64,000 bases of DNA from assembly GCA_949592205.1 (NCBI GenBank), contig CATIUR010000003.1, forward strand, positions 161,933,759-161,997,758, written 5' to 3'. This document shows, piece by piece, positions 57,101-64,000 of the stretch; position 1 is the first letter of the stretch, and each line of letters starts with the position of its first letter. This DNA is from Helichrysum umbraculigerum. Its lineage: Eukaryota; Streptophyta; Magnoliopsida; Asterales; Asteraceae. A model generated the notes under the pieces. The model saw only the letters and a program-made list of their open reading frames with translations. It was not told the DNA's origin and ran no database searches. The translations under genes were made by a program, and so were the position numbers.

Positions 57101-60100
57101 TATCATATATTATATTGTTTTCAGTTTATGGCATGAATTACCCTATCCCCTTTGATATATTTGGCTAGACCCTTTCTTTGCCAAAATTATGTATAAAGAT
57201 TGTAAACTCCTCACGTAAAGTTTAAATGTGTCTAAGTTTTCATTTTATCCATGATGCAGTTGGATGCAACTGGTAGGCCAGATGAAAGTCTTGCGGTCGA
57301 AGTCATTGGACCACTGCAATCTATAGCCGAGGACAACATAATTGGTAACATGGTGTCATTTTCTCTTCAGAAAGGGCAGTTAAGGGCCAATGTTTGCTAT
57401 CAGCCTTTTCAGTCGGCCAATCTAGAGGTACTTGCTCTTCTCTGCAACACTTATTTAATATTGGAACCACCATCATTAATACTTAAATGTCAACCGAACT
57501 TTAATAGTTTCAGAACTTATGATTGAGTGACAACTTCAAGCATAATAAATAAATCAAAGAGACATGTTATGTTACATTCTATGAAATCTTAAAAAGTTTG
57601 GAAACATGTATGTATTAGTAACTTTGTAGGCCAACTCGATTGGTTTGAGTTAAAGGTTTTGCTGTTATATAATTTTTATTCAAATGTATAACTAGTCCAC
57701 CTTTTGTGCAATAAGGTTCGACATTTACCACTTGATGAACTGGAGCTGGCTTCACTCAGAGGAACATTACAAAGGGTAAGCTAATTTTTGTTGATTCTAT
57801 TTCCAATTTTTAATGCCATGCACTTGTACACATTTATATACACGATAAACTAGGTAACATAGCGGAAATCAGCAGACATGTAATTTACATTTTTTTTATC
57901 TGCAGGTTGTAGTTTAAGTGCTTTGTATGTTCGTTCTTCTTATAGTTTTGTTTGTTGCAGGCAGAACTCCAACTTAATTTTCAGAAGAGAAGAGGTCATG
58001 GCATCTTATCTCTACTGCATCCGAAATTCAGTGGTGTGTTAGGAGAAGCTCTAGATGTGGCTGCTAGATGGAGTGGCGACGTGGTTAGTACTTATACGTA
58101 ACATTTTTTTTAATTTGTAAATGAAACCATCAATTTTTTTGTATTCGGCAGCTTTATCTTTGTGTGTGTTCTTGGTGATGTTAATTGTAATTCTTAGTAA
58201 TTTATGTGTAATCTAAAGATTGGCTTGAAAATTGAAGTGTTGAAACTTATTTAAAAATCCACGTAGCTGCTGACATGGATAATTGTATGTCTAGAAGTAT
58301 AAGGTGGTCTCCACATCAATGAAAATTTGACAAATCACCTATTTCACCAAAACCTGTTCTAATTTGTTCAGTTCAACTTAGCTGGCCATATGGTAGAATG
58401 AAATATGAATAGTAGGTTGAATATAAATGGTAAAAAGCTGAGTGTAAGTTGCTATTTTACGCAGTTAACCCTTTGGACTATATTGAACTGTGTAGATCAC
58501 TGTTGAAAAAGCCGTTTTGGAACAAATGAATAGCCAATATGAGCTTCAAGGTGAATATGTATTGCCTGGCTCACGAGATGGCAACAAAGAAAGAGGCAAT
58601 CTGCTAAGAAGAGCAATGGCTGGTCATCTTGGGAGTGTCATATCCTCTATGGGTCGATGGAGAATGAGGCTTGAGGTTCCTCGTGCTGAAATTGCTGAGA
58701 TGCTTCCACTTGCCAGGCTTGTTTCTCGAAGTACTGATCCAGCTCTTCAGTTTAGATCGAAGGTTGTTTTCTGTATGTTTTAACGAGGTTAAATATGCAT
58801 TGCTCATTAATTTGTGAATGGGTCGATTTCGGGTTTTTTCTGGTATATCCCAAACGGGTAAATAGGACCCAAATAATATTTCATAATCAATGCATATCAT
58901 TTCAATCTTGATCGGTTATAATACATTCTTTATCATAGGTATTAATCTTGCATTGCTGTTAACCAATTTGCAGGATCTATTTATACAAAGCATACAGTCT
59001 GTGGGTATTGATGCCGAAAGTCTCCAGAAGCTTCTCGAGGTAATTGGTTACAACCAGAATAAGTATGTAACTATAACATATTCTTATTGGACCTCAAATA
59101 CAGTTTTCTATTAATTACTTTATGAACTTGCAGGAAATTCGGGGGCATTCTACTCCATCAGATGAAGTTATTCTGGAAGAGTTGAGCCTTCCAGGTTTAG
59201 CCGAGCTTAAAGGTCGATGGCGTGGATCTTTAGATGCAAGCGGTGGAGGCAATGGTGACACTATGGTATATTACCAAACCACAAACCCCCTGGTGCAACT
59301 ATGTCCATATATAATGCTTAGTGATGCTACATAAAATAATTTGAAATCTTCGTTTCTAGTGATTGATTCTACAAAATCATCTATTTGGTTTGTTTCAAAA
59401 TGCATACTACAATCCCTTTTGGGTATCCTTTAAGTTTCATATATGCAACAATATATTTGTATAATGGATTTTGATCCTGGAGATTCCGTTACTATTTGTC
59501 GTTAATATATGACATATAACTACAAATTCAAATGTCTTAACTCTTGGGCTCGTACATTACTGATAAGTCTGAAGTTATTATTTTAGGTTCACCATAATGC
59601 TGTTGTCTTACGCTCTAGTCTCTACTTATATCTCTTTTTAAAACTCTTCAGGCGGATTTTGATTTCCAAGGAGAGGAATGGGAATGGGGAACTTATAAAA
59701 CTCAGCGTGTCCTAGCAGCTGGTGCATACAGTAATGATGATGGTTTACGCCTCGAGAAAATGTTTATTCAAAGGGATAATGCCACAATCCATGCTGATGG
59801 AACATTGTTGGGTCCAAAAACCAATTTGCATTTTGCGGTTCTGAATTTTCCCGTTAGTCTAGTTCCTACTCTTGTGCAGGTTCTAGAATCTTCAGCCAAT
59901 GAAGCCGTTCATTCATTGAGACAACTTTTAGCACCAATAAAGGGTATACTTCACATGGAAGGAGATCTAAGAGGAAGTCTCGCAAAACCTGAATGTGATG
60001 TGCAAGTAAGACTCCTCGATGGCGCCATTGGAGGCATTGATCTTGGCCGAGCTGAAATTGTTGCCTCGTTGACCTCGACCAGCCGTTTTCTTTTTAATGC

Positions 60101-63100
60101 GAAGTTTGAACCCATCATACAAAATGGTCATGTACACATTCAAGGAAGTGTTCCGGTGAATTTAGTCCAAGATGAAGAAAATCTTGAAAAAGATAAAAAT
60201 GAATCAAGTTGGGTGCCCGGTTGGGCTAAAGGGAGAAATGGATCTACAGATGAAAACAACGACAAGAAAGCATCTTGGAATGAAGAAGGTTGGGATACTC
60301 AGTTGGCAGAGAGTCTGAAAGGTTTACATTGGAATGTGTTGGATGTGGGTGAAGTTAGGGTTGATGCTGATGTTAAAGATGGTGGCATGATGTTGCTAAC
60401 CGCATTGTCTCCTTATGCCAACTGGCTCAATGGGAGTGCTGAAGTTATGCTTCAGGTTCGTGATTTCTTTCATCTATATAGGTTAATGATAGAGGTAATT
60501 AACCCTTTCTATTATGATCATTTAGTCTATTTTATTTTGGTGCAAATTTAATGTAGGTGAGAGGTACTGTTGAACAACCAATACTCGACGGATCTGCATC
60601 TTTTCACAGGGCAACAATTTCTTCGCCTATTCTTCGAAAACCACTTACAAACTTTGGGGGCATAATTCTCATGGACTCCAATAGGTTATGCATCAGATCT
60701 TTGGAAAGTAGGGTTAGCAGAAAAGGGAAGCTTTCGGTGAAAGGTAACCTACCCCTGAGGACGACCGAAGCATCACTTGCTGATAAAATTGATTTAAAAT
60801 GTGAATTCTTGGAAGTACGAGCAAAGAATATGTTAAGGTATTTCCCTCATTGCAAATGTCTCATTACTTGTCTACATGCTTAATAAGTGCCAAGATACGA
60901 AAGGCACCCAACTTTTGATTGGAATACATGTAGAGGTTCATCATCATGCACAAACTAAATTTACTATGCTTTAAGCAAGATTGGAAGAATTGTTGTTGTA
61001 TTCCGTGTAAGGTTCAGAATTCTATTTATAATAAATACAAAGTTATTTAAAGGAATCACGATAATCAGTAAAAGGCAAGGAAAGAAACCTAAACTGACCA
61101 AAGGGCCATTGCCCTAGCGCCTAGCAGTATCGAGGTGACTTAACAACCGTGAGGGTTATTTTTAGGGCAAACATGGTTGGGTACCCTAGAAAGAAACTAG
61201 AGTGAAGTTAGTTGTATAGTGTTGTGAGTAAAGAAATGGTATTACATTTACAAAGTATGAACCCTAAAGGACCATTACTGTTGTTTGCTTGATTTCCTTT
61301 TTATTATTTGGCCTTTTTACTTAGCAATATTTTTTTTTTACTTGGCAAGTTCAATACCCCATTTACACTCACTTAACTAATCTGCTTTGTTGAAATCACA
61401 GTGGTCAGGTGGACACTCAGCTGCAGGTAACGGGCTCTATACTGCAACCCAACATATCTGGGAACATCAAGTTGAGCCATGGAGAAGCATATCTACCTCA
61501 CGAGAAAGGAGGAGGAGCTGCTGCTATAAATCAAGAGGCGTCAGATAGTTCAAGCATGCCAAGTGGTGGATATAATCAAGTAGTTGCATCAAAATATGTT
61601 TCACGTTTCTTAAATTTGAAACCCGCGACTATAAATACCTCATTTCAACAACCTTCAGGTTCGTATCCTTTAGCTTTCGTGTTTATATGCTAGATTAAAA
61701 AGCAAAGCTTAAATTGTAAATGTTTTGCAGGTAAAGAGGCTGAAGTAGTGAACATGGGAACCGGACAAGTAAACAGCAAACCAAAATTAGATATCCGGCT
61801 GACGGACTTGAAGCTGGTTCTTGGTCCAGAGTTGAGGATAGTTTATCCATTAATTCTCAATTTTGCTGTAAGTGGTGAGCTTGAATTGAATGGTATCGCT
61901 CACCCCAAGTTAGTAAAACCCAAAGGTGTTTTAATGTTTGAGAATGGTGATGTGAACCTTGTTGCAACACAGGTTTGAATTGAACCTTCATATAATGATT
62001 TGATTTAAATATGTTCGTAAATGATGTTTTTTCCGTTCTGCTAATAATAAACGTCTTGCATTAGGTGAGGCTAAAGCGAGAGCATCTGAATACAGCCAAA
62101 TTTGAGGCTGATAATGGATTAGATCCAATGCTGGATCTGGCTTTGGTTGGATCAGAGTGGCAATTCAGGATTCAAAGTCGAGCAACTAAATGGCAGGACA
62201 ATTTGGTAGTCACATCCACACGTTCTGTTGAACAGGATGTTCTTTCACCCTCTGAGGTACTATTTTTTAAGTGATGATGGTAGTTTAGTTTCTGGCATAT
62301 ATTCTTTTGAATTGATAATATGTAATTTACTTAGCATTAACCAAAGTAGAAGGCGATACTCAAGAGTCAAGAGTGCACATGAAAGCGTGTACTATTCAAG
62401 CATAGTTATGGTAATGGATACAAACTAAAAAAATAGAAACCAGAATAAGCAATATTTTTATCACGTAACTTGCAGTTTCCATTGAAAAAGCTATCCTGGA
62501 GAGTTAGAAATAGTTAATATAAACTATAGATAGAAATAATGGGAGTCTAATGCCAACTTTTTTATTTCCACTTGTGGTAAATGGTAGAAAAATACTGGAA
62601 ACCTACAAAAGGTTATGCACGTTTTGTTCCATCGCATTACGGATCATGACATTTAATAAATCTTGGAGTGTGTGCATTGTTGGTACATGCTAGGACCACT
62701 TGTTATCTTGGGCAGGTAAACATTCAAGTGCATGAAATATTTGTTAGTGCCTTGAAAGTGTATATTTATTTGATTAAAGAAATCCCATCGAAAGTAGAAA
62801 TCTGAATATACACTAACACTAACACTACCCAATCCCACCGAGGGCGGGATATGGGGGAGGTAAGATGTCCGAATATATTCTATAATAATACAGTGCTAGC
62901 AAAAGTTCTAGGAGATTGTTTGACTATATGTCGATCTTCCAAATAACCTTTCAACAAAAGCACTAAGGATTCTTGCGGGCTAAGATCGATACTGTTAGTT
63001 CATTCGTAATGATGATAGGAAACTTGTAGTATGAATTTGTGTTCAAGCCCGTGATTTATGTGGTGGATATCTCTTTTTTCCATTACTATTCTCCTTATTT

Positions 63101-64000
63101 ATGTTTGAATTTGTTTTTTAAACCTTAATCATGTTTTGTGTTCTTTATCGGAAGGCTGCTAGAGTGTTTGAGAGTCAATTGGCGGAATCTATCTTAGAAG
63201 GGGATGGTCAACTGGCATTTAAAAAGCTTGCAACAGCAACACTTGAGACACTTATGCCAAGAATAGAAGGAAAGGGTGAATTCGGACATGCAAGATGGAG
63301 ACTTGTGTATGCACCGCAGATCCCTAGCTTGCTTTCTGTCGATCCAACTGTTGATCCCCTTAAGTCTCTTGCCAGCAATATTTCATTTGGTACGGAGGTT
63401 GAAATCCAGTTGGGTAAACGCCTTCAGGTAAGTTGCTACATACTAATAACATCAGAGATTATTAATATTGGTACATAGAAACTCGAGGAGTTTTCATAGT
63501 CGAGGTGGCAATTCTTACCCATTTATGTATGAATGGGGTGATTAAGGTTATGCTTCATCTAACTGGTAAAATTAATAAAGCTAGCTTGAAGAAACAGGTC
63601 AAATGGGTTGAACACATTATACGGGTTGAGTGTTAACTGTTTTTTTCCTTTTTATTATAAATAATTATTTTATTCAAAAAAGATAGTTTCATTATTTTAT
63701 TGTTATATAATATATTGTAATCATATTTGACACCCTTTTTGTATAAGCAAATTGAAATAAATCAGCCAAAGAGTGTTTGGGGTTAAATTCAGCAATATCA
63801 AAAAATTGCCTATATTGACCCGTACCCATTTGACCCCGTTATAAGGGTTTGCTACAAAGAAATGGTGATGTTTAGTTCCCATGTGTCTTATAAACTCGAA
63901 ACAGGAGTTTAGGGAGTTCAAATTAAATTCCTAAATCCTTCTGCCAAAGAAAGAATTAGGATAAATGTAATTTCCCAGTATCTGGTGGTTTTGCAGGCAT
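51115..64000 (+). CDS. TIC236: TIC236, chloroplast inner-envelope translocon linker (TamB/DUF490 family), 3' end beyond the window
   Basis: Coding exons: 51115-52474, 52921-53239, 53678-53876, 54361-54420, 54620-54724, 54802-54942, 55107-55169, 55363-55593, 55685-55768, 56108-56265, 56396-56882, 57260-57427, 57716-57775, 57961-58083, 58496-58762, 58974-59039, 59134-59265, 59652-60455, 60557-60837, 61402-61658, 61731-61972, 62065-62256, 63155-63427 and 63997 onward. All have GT-AG borders and consistent phases, about 2025 residues in the window against about 2170 in Arabidopsis. The N-terminus looks like a transit peptide. A membrane helix (LVFRCSVFCAVISGVCLLLWY, residues 103-123) is followed by FGKVRRISPLSITLESCSIG and RRGKIVIDAVLSNPTVLVAQ. 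The long beta-rich repeats end in the DUF490/TamB region (NISGNIKLSHGEAYLP, LDIRLTDLKLVLGPELRIVY). The protein spans the intermembrane space and links TOC75 to the TIC complex. No frameshift or stop seen; the acceptor before 52921 (AAG) is weak. Confidence 0.93.

Overview
This window is nuclear DNA from a flowering plant. The genes are intron-rich plant genes (a chloroplast copper ATPase, an OXS3-type stress protein, two alpha/beta hydrolases, a plant WNK kinase and the chloroplast import factor TIC236), there is a eukaryotic tRNA-Ala gene, and transposons fill most of the rest. The repeat style suggests an asterid, perhaps Asteraceae; that is an impression, not a proof.

Layout. 1-252 is the 3' end of a PAA2/HMA8-like copper ATPase gene (+). 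797-1515 holds a small unrecognised gene with a partial tandem duplication. 2230-5324 (-) is a two-exon OXS3-like gene whose intron carries a MITE and a Helitron. 5619-5691 is tRNA-Ala(AGC). 6369-19500 (-) is alpha/beta hydrolase gene A, with five exons and a 10.7-kb second intron packed with Mutator-like elements (MULEs), a hAT MITE and a Helitron. 20110-31059 is an intergenic transposon nest: hAT inside hAT, a 5'-truncated LINE split by a Copia element, and a solo LTR inside that Copia. 31357-36119 (-) is hydrolase gene B, a tandem paralogue of A. 38408-39670 (-) is an intronless WNK kinase. 40143-46981 is a short MULE split by a very young LTR element with 2.77-kb LTRs and less than 1 kb of internal sequence. 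47467-49950 holds Helitron ends and further MULEs. 51115-64000 (+) is TIC236, 23 complete coding exons plus the first bases of the next, running off the window.

Gene function. PAA2 and TIC236 both serve the chloroplast (copper delivery to the thylakoid lumen; protein import across the envelope). The two hydrolases are intact paralogues sharing exon phases and catalytic residues. The remaining neighbours show no sign of working together.

The most rewarding part is the transposon record. At least eight elements carry exact 9-bp target duplications, so nesting order can be read directly. One MULE (9585-11454) has captured pieces of two host genes in opposite orientation. Its mirror-image relative (15337-18410) was later hit by a third MULE, and the first element still shows the empty site. 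I found no clearly new molecular system. The best candidates for something undescribed are a hairpin array inside the solo LTR (about 23840-24245) and MULEs with telomere-repeat-like cores.
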